A stretch of DNA of 64,000 nt from an uncultured Spirochaetales bacterium (GTDB taxonomy: Bacteria; Spirochaetota; Spirochaetia; Sphaerochaetales; Sphaerochaetaceae), in assembly GCA_949285785.1 (NCBI GenBank), contig CASEAG010000002.1, positions 1 through 64,000 of the forward strand, in the 5' to 3' direction. The translations under genes were made by a program, and so were the position numbers. Within the stretch, counting starts at the first letter, position 1, and the number at the start of each line of letters is the position of its first letter. The notes under the pieces are model-generated. The model was not told the origin of the DNA. It was given only the letters and a program-made list of their open reading frames with translations, and ran no database searches. Positions 6,657-15,257 of the stretch are shown piece after piece.

Positions 6657-9551
6657 ATGGCAGGCGATGATCTTTTCACTGCGGACGAGCTCGACCAGGA
6701 GAAGCTGGCCGCCCAGGTGCGCGAGGCACGGGAGAAGGCAGGTTCGGAAAAGGAAGCGGTCAAGACGGTGCAGTCTGCTCCGCTGACAGGCAGGAAACTG
6801 TACATCGTCGACGGCTATTCCCTGATATACCGCAGCTATTTCGCATTCCTGACGCATCCGCTGACCGACGGACAGGGGAACAACATATCGGCGTTCTTCG
6901 GCTTCTTCAACACCGTGTTCATGCTGATACGCGAATACGAGTTCGACTACTTCGTCATAGCCATGGACAGCAGGGGACCCACGTTCCGTCACAAGATGTA
7001 TCCGCAATACAAGGCTAACAGGGAGGCCGCTCCCCAGGATCTGCACTCGCAGGTGCCTCTGATAATGGACGCCCTGGAGAAGCTCAACATCCCATATATC
7101 GCAAGGGAGGGCTTTGAGGCGGACGATCTGATCGCGACACTTGCCGCCAACGCCTCCAGGATGGGCATAGAGACCGTGATGGTCACGGGCGACAAGGATC
7201 TGCTGCAGCTGGTGGATGACAGGGTGAAGGCGCTCAGGCCACCGAAGAAGAACCAGCCGAAGTACACGCTGTTCGGTACTGATGAGGTGGTGGAGGAGTT
7301 CGGCATCAGACCGTCGCAGATCGTCGACTATCTGTCCATCCTTGGCGACTCGTCGGACAACGTCCCCGGTGTCAAGGGCATAGGCGAGAAGGGTGCCGTG
7401 AAGCTTCTCGAGGAATATGTCTCCCTCGACGGAATCTACAGGCATCTGGACTCGCTTTCGAAAGGGCTGAGGGCGAAGCTGGAGGAGGGGCGTGAGAGCG
7501 CATACCTATCGAAGCGGCTTGTCGAACTCAGGGGCGACGTGTTCACGCTGGATACGTTCGACAGCCCTGAATTCCTCGTCAGCACCATCGACTACCAGAG
7601 TGCGGTCGACGTTTTCAGGCGCCACAACTGCATGTCGCTTGTCAAGACCGCCTCGGCGATGGCCTCGAAGGACAGCGGCGTGGTGCAGAGGGGGACAGAG
7701 GTGTCCGCCGCGGATGGTGATGACGACCCGATGAAGGACGTCACCCGTGACGAGTCTCTTCTCGGGCTGGGCGAGTACGCCCTGCTTACCGACGTCAAGA
7801 CCATAGCCGCCTATTTCGAGGAGGCGCGTCGCAGCGGCGGAGTCATCGCGTTCGACACCGAGACCACGGATCTCGACCCGCGCAAGGCCTCTCTTGTCGG
7901 CTTTTCGTTCTGCTATGCGAAGAAGAAGGCCTTTTACTGTCCTCTGGAGTCCCAGGGAAGAAAGTACCTGGACAGGGATGACGTGATCCGGCTCTTCAAC
8001 GAATGGTTCGCATCCGGAAGGCTCCGCATTGTGGGCCAGAACCTGAAGTTCGACCTGCAGGTCCTCAGATGCATGGGGGTCGGGGGCTTCACGATAGAGG
8101 CCGACACCATGATCTACGCCTGGCTGCTGGATTCGGCTGCGCCTGCATACAATCTCGAGGCGCTTGCGTTGCGCTATCTGTCATATGAGGCGATATCCTT
8201 CGACGACATAGTGCCGAAAGGCCAGGACTTCTCCGCCGTGGATGTGGATACGGCATGCCGCTACGGCGCCGAGGACAGCGATCTGGCATACAGGCTCTAT
8301 CTGCACCTTGGCGGAGAGCTGGAAAGACGTGGCCTGATGAAGGCGTTCCAGACATATGAGAGGCCCCTGATTCCGATACTTGCGGACATGGAGCTTGCGG
8401 GCGTGAAGCTGGACTCGTCATTCATGAAGCAGCTTGACGAGAGGCTGTCTGCCAGACAGGGCGAATACGAGGCCAGGATAAAGGCCAAGGCGGGGCATGA
8501 TTTCAACATCAATTCGACCCAGCAGCTGGCCCATGTGCTCTTCGACGAGCTGGGCCTGCATGCAGGAAAACGCACCCAGCGGGGCTACTCGACCGCGACC
8601 GACACGCTGGAGACCCTCAGGGGAGAGCATCCGATCATAGACGACATCCTCGCCTACAGGGGCGTGACCAAGCTGCTGAGTACATACGTGGATACGCTGC
8701 CCATGATGTGCGACGAGGAGGGGCGCATCCACACCTCCTTCCTGCAGACCGGGACTGCTACCGGAAGACTCTCCAGCAAGAATCCGAACCTGCAGAACAT
8801 ACCTATCAGAAGCGAGGACGGCCGGATGATAAGACTGGCCTTCGTCGCGGCTCCGGGGTGCCGTTTCCTGTCTGCCGACTATTCCCAGATCGAGCTGGTG
8901 GTCCTTGCCCATGTATCTGGGGATGGAGAGCTCAGGAAGGCGTTCCTGGAGGGAGGGGACGTCCACAGGTATACCGCCAGTCTCATTTTCGACAAGGCCG
9001 TCGACGAGATAGACGCCGGCGAGAGGCGCATCGCCAAGACGATAAACTTCGGCATCATGTACGGCATGTCTCCGTTCAGGCTGTCCAATGAGCTGGGCAT
9101 CTCCAGGGCGGATGCCAAGACCTTCATCGACCGCTACTTCGAGCGTTACAGCCAGGTCCGCTCCTACGTGGACAGGGTCGTGAAGGACGCCGAGGAGAAG
9201 GGCTATGTGCAGACACTGGGCGGGCATGTGCGTAGTGTGGTCGGCATCAACAGCAGGAACCGGACCGTCAAGGCGGCTGCCGAACGCGTCGCCCTCAACA
9301 CCATCATCCAGGGCTCGGCGGCGGAGCTGATGAAGAAGGCCATGATCTCGATTTCAGAGCGGCTTGAGAAGGGCGGATACAGGACGCGGATGCTGCTCCA
9401 GGTGCATGACGAGCTGATATTCGAGGTCCCGGACGACGAGCTGGAAGCCGTGAGGAGGCTGGTGAAGGAGTGCATGGAAGGCGTCGAGACGCTCTCCGTG
9501 CCGTTGCATGTCGGCATAGAGGATGCCGTACGCTGGGGGGATATGCACTGA
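6657..9551 (+). CDS. polA: DNA polymerase I
   Basis: A 964-residue polymerase with all three activities. Residues about 45-330 form the 5' nuclease (Y-I-V-D-G-Y-S-L-I-Y-R and G-D-K-D-L-L-Q-L). The 3'-5' proofreading exonuclease is intact (F-D-T-E-T-T-D-L, G-Q-N-L-K-F-D, Y-G-A-E-D-S-D). The polymerase has motif A D-Y-S-Q-I-E-L, motif B R-R-I-A-K-T-I-N-F-G-I-M-Y-G and motif C Q-V-H-D-E-L. The residue after D-Y-S-Q-I-E-L is Val, where most bacterial Pol I enzymes have Arg. About 40 acidic and charged residues precede the first domain. The ATG abuts the stop of the metallo-hydrolase; coaE follows after one base. It fills gaps in replication and repair. Confidence 0.97.
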   Translation: MAGDDLFTADELDQEKLAAQVREAREKAGSEKEAVKTVQSAPLTGRKLYIVDGYSLIYRSYFAFLTHPLTDGQGNNISAFFGFFNTVFMLIREYEFDYFVIAMDSRGPTFRHKMYPQYKANREAAPQDLHSQVPLIMDALEKLNIPYIAREGFEADDLIATLAANASRMGIETVMVTGDKDLLQLVDDRVKALRPPKKNQPKYTLFGTDEVVEEFGIRPSQIVDYLSILGDSSDNVPGVKGIGEKGAVKLLEEYVSLDGIYRHLDSLSKGLRAKLEEGRESAYLSKRLVELRGDVFTLDTFDSPEFLVSTIDYQSAVDVFRRHNCMSLVKTASAMASKDSGVVQRGTEVSAADGDDDPMKDVTRDESLLGLGEYALLTDVKTIAAYFEEARRSGGVIAFDTETTDLDPRKASLVGFSFCYAKKKAFYCPLESQGRKYLDRDDVIRLFNEWFASGRLRIVGQNLKFDLQVLRCMGVGGFTIEADTMIYAWLLDSAAPAYNLEALALRYLSYEAISFDDIVPKGQDFSAVDVDTACRYGAEDSDLAYRLYLHLGGELERRGLMKAFQTYERPLIPILADMELAGVKLDSSFMKQLDERLSARQGEYEARIKAKAGHDFNINSTQQLAHVLFDELGLHAGKRTQRGYSTATDTLETLRGEHPIIDDILAYRGVTKLLSTYVDTLPMMCDEEGRIHTSFLQTGTATGRLSSKNPNLQNIPIRSEDGRMIRLAFVAAPGCRFLSADYSQIELVVLAHVSGDGELRKAFLEGGDVHRYTASLIFDKAVDEIDAGERRIAKTINFGIMYGMSPFRLSNELGISRADAKTFIDRYFERYSQVRSYVDRVVKDAEEKGYVQTLGGHVRSVVGINSRNRTVKAAAERVALNTIIQGSAAELMKKAMISISERLEKGGYRTRMLLQVHDELIFEVPDDELEAVRRLVKECMEGVETLSVPLHVGIEDAVRWGDMH

Positions 9552-9552
9552 T

Positions 9553-10146
9553 ATGGTGACAGGACTTGTCGGAAAGAGCTGTGCGGGAAAGGACATGGCG
9601 GCGGAATTCTTCTTGTCCAAGGGCATTCCCGTGGTCGATGTCGATGCACTAGGGCATGAAGCCCTGGCGGCGAACGTCGACAGGATCGTCGAGGCGTTCG
9701 GGCCCGGGGTACTGAAGGACGATGGCAGCGTCGACCGCAAAAGGCTCGCGTCGATCGTGTTCGCCGACCGGAACCGTCTGGAGACGCTTGACGGGATAAG
9801 CCATCCGTGGATGCGCCGTCAGGTCGAAGCCTTCGTGGCCTCCCATGACGTGTGCATGATAAACTGCGCCCTGTTGGAGAAGATGGAGCTCGTCGGACTG
9901 TGCGACGAGATACTCTTCTTCCACGCCCCGCTCGAGGTGAGGATGAAGAGGGCTGCAATGCGCGATGGTCTGGACGAGAAGGCGTTCCTCGACAGGGACA
10001 GGAGCCAGAGGGAGATAGGATCCACGCTGTTCGAGTGCGGCAGGCGTGTCGTCACCATCCTCAACGACAGCGACCTGGAACATCTTTATCGACAACTGGA
10101 TTTCTATTATGCTACACTGATAGGTAGAGGTTACGTTCATGGGTAA
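9553..10146 (+). CDS. coaE: Dephospho-CoA kinase
   Basis: A 197-residue P-loop kinase that phosphorylates dephospho-CoA in the last step of coenzyme A synthesis. The Walker A region reads G-L-V-G-K-S-C-A-G-K-D, followed by V-D-V-D-A-L-G-H-E, which matches the D-A-D family motif, and the lid region R-D-R-S-Q-R-E-I. In most CoaE the loop is G-x-x-x-S-G-K-S/T; here it ends A-G-K-D, a mild deviation. The ATG is 1 base after the polA stop, so translation is probably coupled. Its 3' end overlaps the next gene by 8 bases. polA-coaE linkage is common in bacteria and supports the call. Confidence 0.9.
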   Translation: MVTGLVGKSCAGKDMAAEFFLSKGIPVVDVDALGHEALAANVDRIVEAFGPGVLKDDGSVDRKRLASIVFADRNRLETLDGISHPWMRRQVEAFVASHDVCMINCALLEKMELVGLCDEILFFHAPLEVRMKRAAMRDGLDEKAFLDRDRSQREIGSTLFECGRRVVTILNDSDLEHLYRQLDFYYATLIGRGYVHG

Positions 10147-11044
10147 GTCGACTCGTATAATTCTTTTGAGCGTCACGGTCGTTCTGGCCGTAGCCGCCTT
10201 CCTTGTCCTATGGGCGGTCCGTCCCGGCAGCGACAGCATGCTGCTGGAGCAGGCTCGTTCGAGACAGGTCCAGGGGCTTGTGGACATCGATGCCGAAGTC
10301 GACTATGACCAGGTCGCGGCTGCGCTTGTCGCGGATGACGGATTCATGAACTCCCTCTCGTCCGTTCTCATCGACGACGAAGAGTCCGCCGCCCGGCTCG
10401 ATGCCGACGAGGTCGAGAAGATCGTCGAGGCTGCCATCGACTCGTATGTCGCAGAGAACATGGGTGAGCTCGAGACGGTCATCGACAATGCCATCAGGGC
10501 CTATGTGGATGACAATATGGATGAGCTCGATGTCATCATCGACGATTCGATCCGCTCATATGTCGATGCAAACTACGACACGCTCCTCTCGCTGATAGCG
10601 CAGCAGGTCGCCCTCGAGTCTGTCGATGAGGATGTGCTGGCACAGGCTCTGGTCGAACCTGTCAGCCAGGCGGTCATGCAGGACCTCCAGGCGTACATCG
10701 GTTCAATCGACGTGGATGCGATCGTTGCGGGTGTCGAGGACCAGGTCGAGGCATATGTCCTGTCGGTCTTCGAACAGGCGACCGGATACACGGATGAGCA
10801 GATCGCCGCATTGAAGGATGCGCTCATGGACAGCGATGAAGTGAGAAGTCTCATGGATGATCTGGAGAGCCGCATCATGGATGAGGTCGACTCCCGTATC
10901 GAGGACAGCGCATCTAGGAGAGTCGTGTCCATCCCCGACTTCGAGTCGAGTCCCGTCGTGACGAGTGAAGACGACTACTCGTCTGTCAGGGAGGCGGAGA
11001 GGCAGGGCGCCATACAGAACCTGCTGAACGCACTGGTCCATTGA
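10139..11044 (+). CDS. Membrane-anchored acidic protein with internal repeats, function unknown
   Basis: A 301-residue protein I do not recognise. Residues 7-27 form one hydrophobic helix, so the rest is probably periplasmic or surface-facing and anchored at the N-terminus. Residues about 97-155 hold three imperfect 19-20 residue repeats of the form I-D-x-x-I-x-x-Y-V-x-x-N-x-x-E-L, rich in Asp and Glu. The remainder looks helical and acidic, and a low-complexity Ser/Asp stretch comes near the end. It overlaps coaE by 8 bases (AGAGG lies about 8 nt before the ATG) and ends at a hairpin, so it is the last gene of the metallo-hydrolase-polA-coaE operon. A coiled or TolA-like spacer is possible, but nothing in the sequence decides this. 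Confidence 0.75.
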   Translation: MGKSTRIILLSVTVVLAVAAFLVLWAVRPGSDSMLLEQARSRQVQGLVDIDAEVDYDQVAAALVADDGFMNSLSSVLIDDEESAARLDADEVEKIVEAAIDSYVAENMGELETVIDNAIRAYVDDNMDELDVIIDDSIRSYVDANYDTLLSLIAQQVALESVDEDVLAQALVEPVSQAVMQDLQAYIGSIDVDAIVAGVEDQVEAYVLSVFEQATGYTDEQIAALKDALMDSDEVRSLMDDLESRIMDEVDSRIEDSASRRVVSIPDFESSPVVTSEDDYSSVREAERQGAIQNLLNALVH

Positions 11045-11066
11045 ACCCGAATCCAGATGAAATGAA

Positions 11067-11093
11067 AGCCCCGCGCCGGTGAGGTGCGGGGTT
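11067..11093. terminator. Hairpin between convergent genes
   Basis: AGCCCCGC pairs with GCGGGGTT (6 GC pairs plus a G-T and an A-T) around an 11-nt loop, followed on the plus strand by CGTCTTTCC. It lies between the repeat protein gene and the convergent KamA-family gene and could serve both. Confidence 0.65.
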
Positions 11094-11103
11094 CGTCTTT
11101 CCT

Positions 11104-12129
11104 TCAGGCTCTGGGATATCTTCTGGTGTCTCCGTCCAGCGTCGTGAAGACGAGCTCGTCTCCATCTGCTGCGACCAGGTGGTCCTTCGTCAGAATGACC
11201 TTGCCACCGCCTTCCGGAAGGTCGATCGTGTACTGGGGCATCGCCAGTCCTGACAGTCTTCGTCTGAGCTCCTGTTCGATCTCGAGACCGCGTTCCACCG
11301 GGACTCTCAGGTGACCGGTGCCCTGGACCAGGTCGCACTGGAAGAGGTAATAGGGCTTTATCCTGTTGTACAGCAGCTTCACGCAGAGCTCCTCCAACGT
11401 GTCCACATCGTCGTTCACACCCCTGAGCAGCACGCTCTGGTTGAATGCGGGTATGCCGAGGGACAGGAACCTCCTCACCGCATCGATGCTCTCGCGTGTG
11501 AGCTCTCCGGGATGATTGAACTGTGTCAGCAGCAGGAACGGTCCGCCGTGGTCATGACGGGCTATGATGTCCATCAGCTCGTCGTCGAAGCGGGATGGGA
11601 AGCTTGCAACCGCTCTTGTGCACAGTCTGAGCACGAGGTCCTCACGGCTCTGCCTGAGAATGCCGAAGAGCCTGTCCAGGCGTTCGTTCGAGAGCGTGAA
11701 CATGTCTCCACCGGTGAGCAGAAGCTCATGGATCTCGTCGTGTCGGGAAAGGTAGGCCGCCGCCTTGTCGATCTCCTCGTCGCTGATCGCCCCGGTGTCC
11801 GTGCCTGTGAAACGGCGTCTGAAGCAGTGGCGGCAGTACGAGAAGCAGCGGTCCGTCGTGAGCAGGGCGGCCCTGTGTCCGTAGCGGTGTATGAGACGGG
11901 AGGTGACGGAGTGGTCCACCTCTGCAAGCGGGTCGATTGAGCAGGAGGTGTCGCACTCTCTGATGTCCGGCACGAACTGGCGTCTGATCGGATCGTCCTC
12001 CCTGTCCTCCATCAGCTTTGCAAGATGGTCAGAGATAAGCAGAGGAAGCGAAGATGGAGAGTCGAACCACCTGGCCTCGCCGGTGGTGAGATGGATATGT
12101 GCTTCAAGATCCTTTCGTGAAGTGATCAT
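11104..12129 (-). CDS. KamA-family radical SAM aminomutase
   Basis: A 341-residue lysine 2,3-aminomutase family enzyme. The radical SAM cluster is C-F-S-Y-C-R-H-C (C-x3-C-x2-C), followed by F-R-R-R-F. The PLP lysine lies in the glycine loop E-G-G-G-K-V-I-L near the C-terminus. It is shorter than the classical clostridial lysine aminomutase and closer in size to EpmB, which acts on elongation factor P, but no efp or epmA is nearby, so substrate is open (lysine, glutamate or EF-P lysine). ATG 12129 begins the conserved I-T-S-R-K-D-L-E region and is used here. An in-frame TTG at 12174 sits 5-6 nt after the -10 box and would fit a leaderless start, so the true N-terminus may be 15 residues longer. 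Confidence 0.85.
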   Translation of the reverse strand: MITSRKDLEAHIHLTTGEARWFDSPSSLPLLISDHLAKLMEDREDDPIRRQFVPDIRECDTSCSIDPLAEVDHSVTSRLIHRYGHRAALLTTDRCFSYCRHCFRRRFTGTDTGAISDEEIDKAAAYLSRHDEIHELLLTGGDMFTLSNERLDRLFGILRQSREDLVLRLCTRAVASFPSRFDDELMDIIARHDHGGPFLLLTQFNHPGELTRESIDAVRRFLSLGIPAFNQSVLLRGVNDDVDTLEELCVKLLYNRIKPYYLFQCDLVQGTGHLRVPVERGLEIEQELRRRLSGLAMPQYTIDLPEGGGKVILTKDHLVAADGDELVFTTLDGDTRRYPRA

Positions 12130-12179
12130 CCTGTGTGTATCCGCCTGAGACAGTGCATGTGCCGAATCTGCCAAGAAAG

Positions 12180-12209
12180 CTTATAGCGCTTCTCCGTGCG
12201 GGTGGTCAA
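12180..12209 (-). promoter_or_regulatory. Promoter of the KamA-family gene
   Basis: TTGACC (12204-12209) and CTATAA/TATAAG with 17-18 nt spacing. It overlaps the last codons of the upstream GNAT gene. Confidence 0.6.
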
Positions 12210-12709
12210 TGCACAGCCGCCCCATCCATGCGCTCATATGCTATGCGGGGACTGCCGTTGTCCGTGTATATCGTGCCGGCCTTCCTGAAGCCGTACTTCT
12301 CGAGCAGATGGCGCATTATCATGTTCTGTTCATGGGTGTCTATGCGGATGTATGGGCAGGTGACGGATGCGAAGTCGACGGCGGCCTTGAGCAGGCCTTT
12401 CATTGAGCCGTCCTGTGCTATGCGGTGGATGACGGCATATGGCTTGTCGTATCTCCATGCCCCGTTCTCGATCACATGGTACGTATGGTCGTCCTCCACG
12501 GCCATATAGAACGTGCCGTGCACTTCGCCATCATCATCCCTCACCTTGTATGTACATCCCTTCGCGACGCACTTCTCGATAAGATGACGCTGTGGGTATC
12601 CGCCTGTCCACTGCCCGGTGTTGCCGCTATGTCTCATTATCATGCGGGCCTTTTCGAAGATGTCCATGAGCAGGTCGATATCCTCTTCATTGGCTCTTTC
12701 AATTTCCAT
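12206..12709 (-). CDS. GNAT family N-acetyltransferase
   Basis: A 167-residue GNAT protein. The N-terminus (I-E-R-A-N-E-E-D-I-D-L-L) and the motif H-R-I-A-Q-D-G-S-M-K-G-L-L (acetyl-CoA loop, here D-G-S-M-K-G) with the late L-L-E-K-Y-G-F-R-K-A-G-T-I mark the family. Residues Q-W-T-G-G-Y-P near position 40 match a common subgroup of Gram-positive and spirochaete GNATs of unknown substrate. ATG 12709 follows a TATGAT box by 7 nt, which decides the start over the in-frame codon 12 bases upstream inside the box. It is transcribed in the same direction as the KamA-family gene but each has its own promoter. Confidence 0.85.
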   Translation of the reverse strand: MEIERANEEDIDLLMDIFEKARMIMRHSGNTGQWTGGYPQRHLIEKCVAKGCTYKVRDDDGEVHGTFYMAVEDDHTYHVIENGAWRYDKPYAVIHRIAQDGSMKGLLKAAVDFASVTCPYIRIDTHEQNMIMRHLLEKYGFRKAGTIYTDNGSPRIAYERMDGAAVH

Positions 12710-12716
12710 GCACCCC

Positions 12717-12722
12717 ATCATA
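12717..12722 (-). promoter_or_regulatory. Leaderless -10 box of the GNAT gene
   Basis: TATGAT followed by GGGGTGC and the ATG (7 nt). I see no good -35 box at 16-18 nt. Confidence 0.5.
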
Positions 12723-12783
12723 TACTTTAGCTTGTGGATGTTGTAGTCATCCCAAGGGAAAAAGGTGTATCCGGAGGTTTATC

Positions 12784-14136
12784 ATGAAGTATGTGAACAT
12801 AGAACTCGGCAAACGTGAGGTACGTGTCAATCTGGCGTCTCTGGAGGGCGACAGGCTCAATGCCAGGTGCTGCGCGCGATCAAGACTGGATGCCGTGTAC
12901 ATCAATGGAAGCTTCTGCATCGATGTCGATGCGATAGTGGCTTGTGCAATCGAAGGACTGCGTGAAGCGGGGCAGGTGGATGCCGTCACGCTCACCGGGG
13001 TTTCGGGGTCGCTCGTCATTCTGGATGGGAACGGACAGCTGCTGATGCCTTGCCGTTCCGTCTCGGACCATCTGTTCGACCATGTGGATGGAGCTCCTGA
13101 TGACAGACGTCTGTTCGACCAGGCCGGCCTGGTCCCTGCGCCGAGAAGCGCACTGTATCAGCTGCTGGCGATCAGAAAGGAGGAGGCTCCTCTGTTCGAG
13201 CGAGCAGAATGCGTCATGTTCCTTTCCGACTACATCAGATACAGGCTCACCGGTGTCAGGGCATGCGACTATTCCCTCGCACAGGCTTCCGGTCTCACTC
13301 TGGCGGGCAGGAGGGAATGGAACACATCGCTGTTCGATGATGTCGGCATGGAGAATCCGTTTCCCGGATTCGCCTCCCAGGACGCCGTGCTCGGCGCCTT
13401 GTCCGAGGATGTCGTCAAGGCGGTCGGTTATGAGGCGGATGTCATCTCCACCCCAGCCAATCCCATAGAGCTCGCCGCATATGTCCTCAGACCTCACATG
13501 GCCATCACGAGCTGGCTTGGCGGCCGGATCGCCCTGTTCAACGAGGGTGCCATACTCTCGGACGAGGTGTTCGAGGCCAGGGGCAAGAACCTGACCCTCG
13601 AGGATGGACGCAACGTCCTCCTGCTGCCATTCGACGGCTATGAGATCATCGGCAGGCTCAAGAAGCAGAGCATCGACGGGACCACGTTCGACACCATCGA
13701 GAATGCGGCAAGGGACAACAAGGTCTTCGAGTACATCGACATAAGGGACGAGCGGCTCATGCATGGTTCTGTGGTCGACGCGGTGAACGCGGTCCTCGAC
13801 GAGCAGGACAAGGAAGGCGTGGACCGTGATGTCGCAATCGGACTGCTGTACAACTCGATCGCCAGGTATACGGCCGGATCCATGCGTCTTCTTGACGAGA
13901 TCAACGAGGCCTGGTGCCCCGAGGTCTATATCCTCGGACAGGCATCGAAGGACCAGTATCTCAACTCGCTGATCGCGATGCACGGCTCGAGGACGGTGTT
14001 CGCCAGTGCGGGATTCGATTCGTCGACCTTCGCCTTCCTCTATCAGATGATCAGGAGAGGCGAGTGTTCCCATGACGACGTCGTGAAGCTCGTCCGCAAT
14101 ACGTCCGGGCTGTCGACGTTCAGACGCATGGAATAA
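12784..14136 (+). CDS. FGGY-family carbohydrate kinase homologue, probably inactive
   Basis: A 450-residue protein with the layout of rhamnulokinase-type FGGY kinases: F-L-S-D-Y-I-R-Y-R-L-T-G then D-Y-S-L-A-Q-A-S-G-L and N-T-S-L-F-D-D-V-G (residues about 146-189). Two key sites are altered. The first phosphate loop, normally D-x-G-A-S-S-G-R, reads E-L-G-K-R-E-V-R. The catalytic Asp of the G/H-D-x-A loop aligns with Asn226 in P-A-N-P-I-E-L-A-A. The frame is full length and undamaged. An AGG-rich ribosome site (GGAGG) stands 8 nt before the ATG, so this gene has a normal leader. It precedes a GtrA-like gene by 11 bases. A sugar-sensing or scaffold role is possible; kinase activity should not be assumed. 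Confidence 0.72.
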   Translation: MKYVNIELGKREVRVNLASLEGDRLNARCCARSRLDAVYINGSFCIDVDAIVACAIEGLREAGQVDAVTLTGVSGSLVILDGNGQLLMPCRSVSDHLFDHVDGAPDDRRLFDQAGLVPAPRSALYQLLAIRKEEAPLFERAECVMFLSDYIRYRLTGVRACDYSLAQASGLTLAGRREWNTSLFDDVGMENPFPGFASQDAVLGALSEDVVKAVGYEADVISTPANPIELAAYVLRPHMAITSWLGGRIALFNEGAILSDEVFEARGKNLTLEDGRNVLLLPFDGYEIIGRLKKQSIDGTTFDTIENAARDNKVFEYIDIRDERLMHGSVVDAVNAVLDEQDKEGVDRDVAIGLLYNSIARYTAGSMRLLDEINEAWCPEVYILGQASKDQYLNSLIAMHGSRTVFASAGFDSSTFAFLYQMIRRGECSHDDVVKLVRNTSGLSTFRRME

Positions 14137-14147
14137 GAGCCGCTACG

Positions 14148-14558
14148 GTGAACCTGCTGCAGAAGTACGGCGATTTCCTGGTCTACTGCGTCTTCGGGGC
14201 CATGGCGACCGCCGTCAACATGCTTTCCTATGAACTGCTGTACAGCGCATGGGGACTGGCGAACGTCCCTTCCGTCGCGCTCAGCTGGCTGCTCGCCGTG
14301 ACCTTCGCCTTCTTCACCAACAGGTACATAGTGTTCCGTGGACGCAAGGGTGAGGTCATGAAGCATTCCATGCTCTTCGAGCTTGGAAGCTTCTATCTGT
14401 GCAGGGCGGCCAGCGGACTTCTGGATGTGGCCATAATGTTCGTCGCGGTCGACGTGATGATGTGGCAGCACACACTTTGGAAGTTCATATCGAATCTCGT
14501 CGTCGGTTTGTGCAACTACCTGGCGGGCAAGTTCTTCATCTTCGCCAAGCGAAAATAG
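14148..14558 (+). CDS. GtrA-like membrane protein
   Basis: A 136-residue protein with four predicted membrane helices (about 10-30, 40-58, 77-97 and 107-127) and the family end motif N-Y-L-A-G-K-F-F-I-F. GtrA-like proteins are thought to flip or bind lipid-linked sugars for cell-surface polysaccharide synthesis; no glycosyltransferase partner is adjacent here. The start is a GTG 11 bases after the FGGY stop, without a clear ribosome site, suggesting coupling to that gene. It ends one base short of the convergent secreted-protein gene. Confidence 0.88.
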   Translation: MNLLQKYGDFLVYCVFGAMATAVNMLSYELLYSAWGLANVPSVALSWLLAVTFAFFTNRYIVFRGRKGEVMKHSMLFELGSFYLCRAASGLLDVAIMFVAVDVMMWQHTLWKFISNLVVGLCNYLAGKFFIFAKRK

Positions 14559-14559
14559 C

Positions 14560-15135
14560 TCACGGCACAGGTACGTAGATCACGGTGCCGCAGGTTGGGC
14601 ATGTGACGAATACCCCGTCATGGGCAGGCCCGTCTCCCGTGATGACGCGTGTCTTTCCGTCTTCGAATCTGATTATGTCGCCACCATCCAGCTCCATGAA
14701 GTCGATTCCGCTTCGCCTGAGCATGGCCCTGGTGCTGCCGGACATGTCGCCGACATGGTAGACCTCGTCCACGTCCAGCCTCTTGAGCATGTCGATGTCT
14801 AGAGGGCTGTCCACGATGAGCATGTCAGGCTCGTCGCCGACCATGTAGAGGGAGTACATGCAGCCTTCGATCTCCGCTTCGGATGCGTTCATGAGGACGA
14901 TCAGTCCTTCGTCGTCTCCCCAGGAGAGGGATGTGATGTGGTCGGTGAAGCGTTCTGCCAGGATGCGGCTGTCGAATGCCCTCTTGAAGTAGACCGTGTC
15001 ATCGACGATGAACTCCTCGTCACCGTCAAGCAGCATATATGACCCGTCGCCGGGTGAAGGGACCACGAGGTCGAACGCCATGAGCGGCATGGCAATCAGC
15101 GCAATGAGCGCAAGTGAAATGATTCTGCGTGACAC
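14560..15135 (-). CDS. Secreted protein of unknown function with C-terminal C-P-T-C motif
   Basis: A 191-residue protein I do not recognise. A signal peptide is clear: two arginines, about 14 hydrophobic residues and A-F cleavage near residue 20, with no lipobox Cys. The body has alternating beta-type segments and many Asp and Glu. The last residues contain V-T-C-P-T-C-G-T-V-I-Y-V-P-V-P, a half zinc-ribbon or redox pair. GTG 15135 is chosen because AGGAGG lies 8 nt before it; the in-frame GTG at 15144 overlaps that site. It is divergent from trmD, with about 120 bases between. It lies in the extracytoplasmic space if the signal is functional. Confidence 0.7.
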   Translation of the reverse strand: MSRRIISLALIALIAMPLMAFDLVVPSPGDGSYMLLDGDEEFIVDDTVYFKRAFDSRILAERFTDHITSLSWGDDEGLIVLMNASEAEIEGCMYSLYMVGDEPDMLIVDSPLDIDMLKRLDVDEVYHVGDMSGSTRAMLRRSGIDFMELDGGDIIRFEDGKTRVITGDGPAHDGVFVTCPTCGTVIYVPVP

Positions 15136-15221
15136 GATGTCCACCTCCTGCAGGCATTATGGCAGCCGCCATTCATCGGAATTGTAACCTGAAGCGAAGC
15201 CGTCGACCAGATGTAGGACGA

Positions 15222-15250
15222 TGGCTCGAAGGCGGCATCTGGTGTAGAAT
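15222..15250 (+). promoter_or_regulatory. Leaderless promoter of trmD
   Basis: TAGAAT at 15245-15250, then GTGCTTC (7 nt) and the GTG start. TGGCTC lies 17 nt upstream of the -10. GGCATCTGNTGTAGAAT also precedes the Bmp gene (21436-21452). Confidence 0.6.
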
Positions 15251-15257
15251 GTGCTTC

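Noticed and set aside
5265-7445. A 726-codon minus-strand frame
   Set aside because: Only its last part (from ATG 5825) is a GNAT gene; the upstream part is antisense to the metallo-hydrolase and polA.
12129-12174. TTG 12174 as start of the KamA-family gene
   Set aside because: It fits a leaderless start 5-6 nt after the -10, but TTG is rare in leaderless genes and the conserved region begins at ATG 12129; recorded as an alternative.
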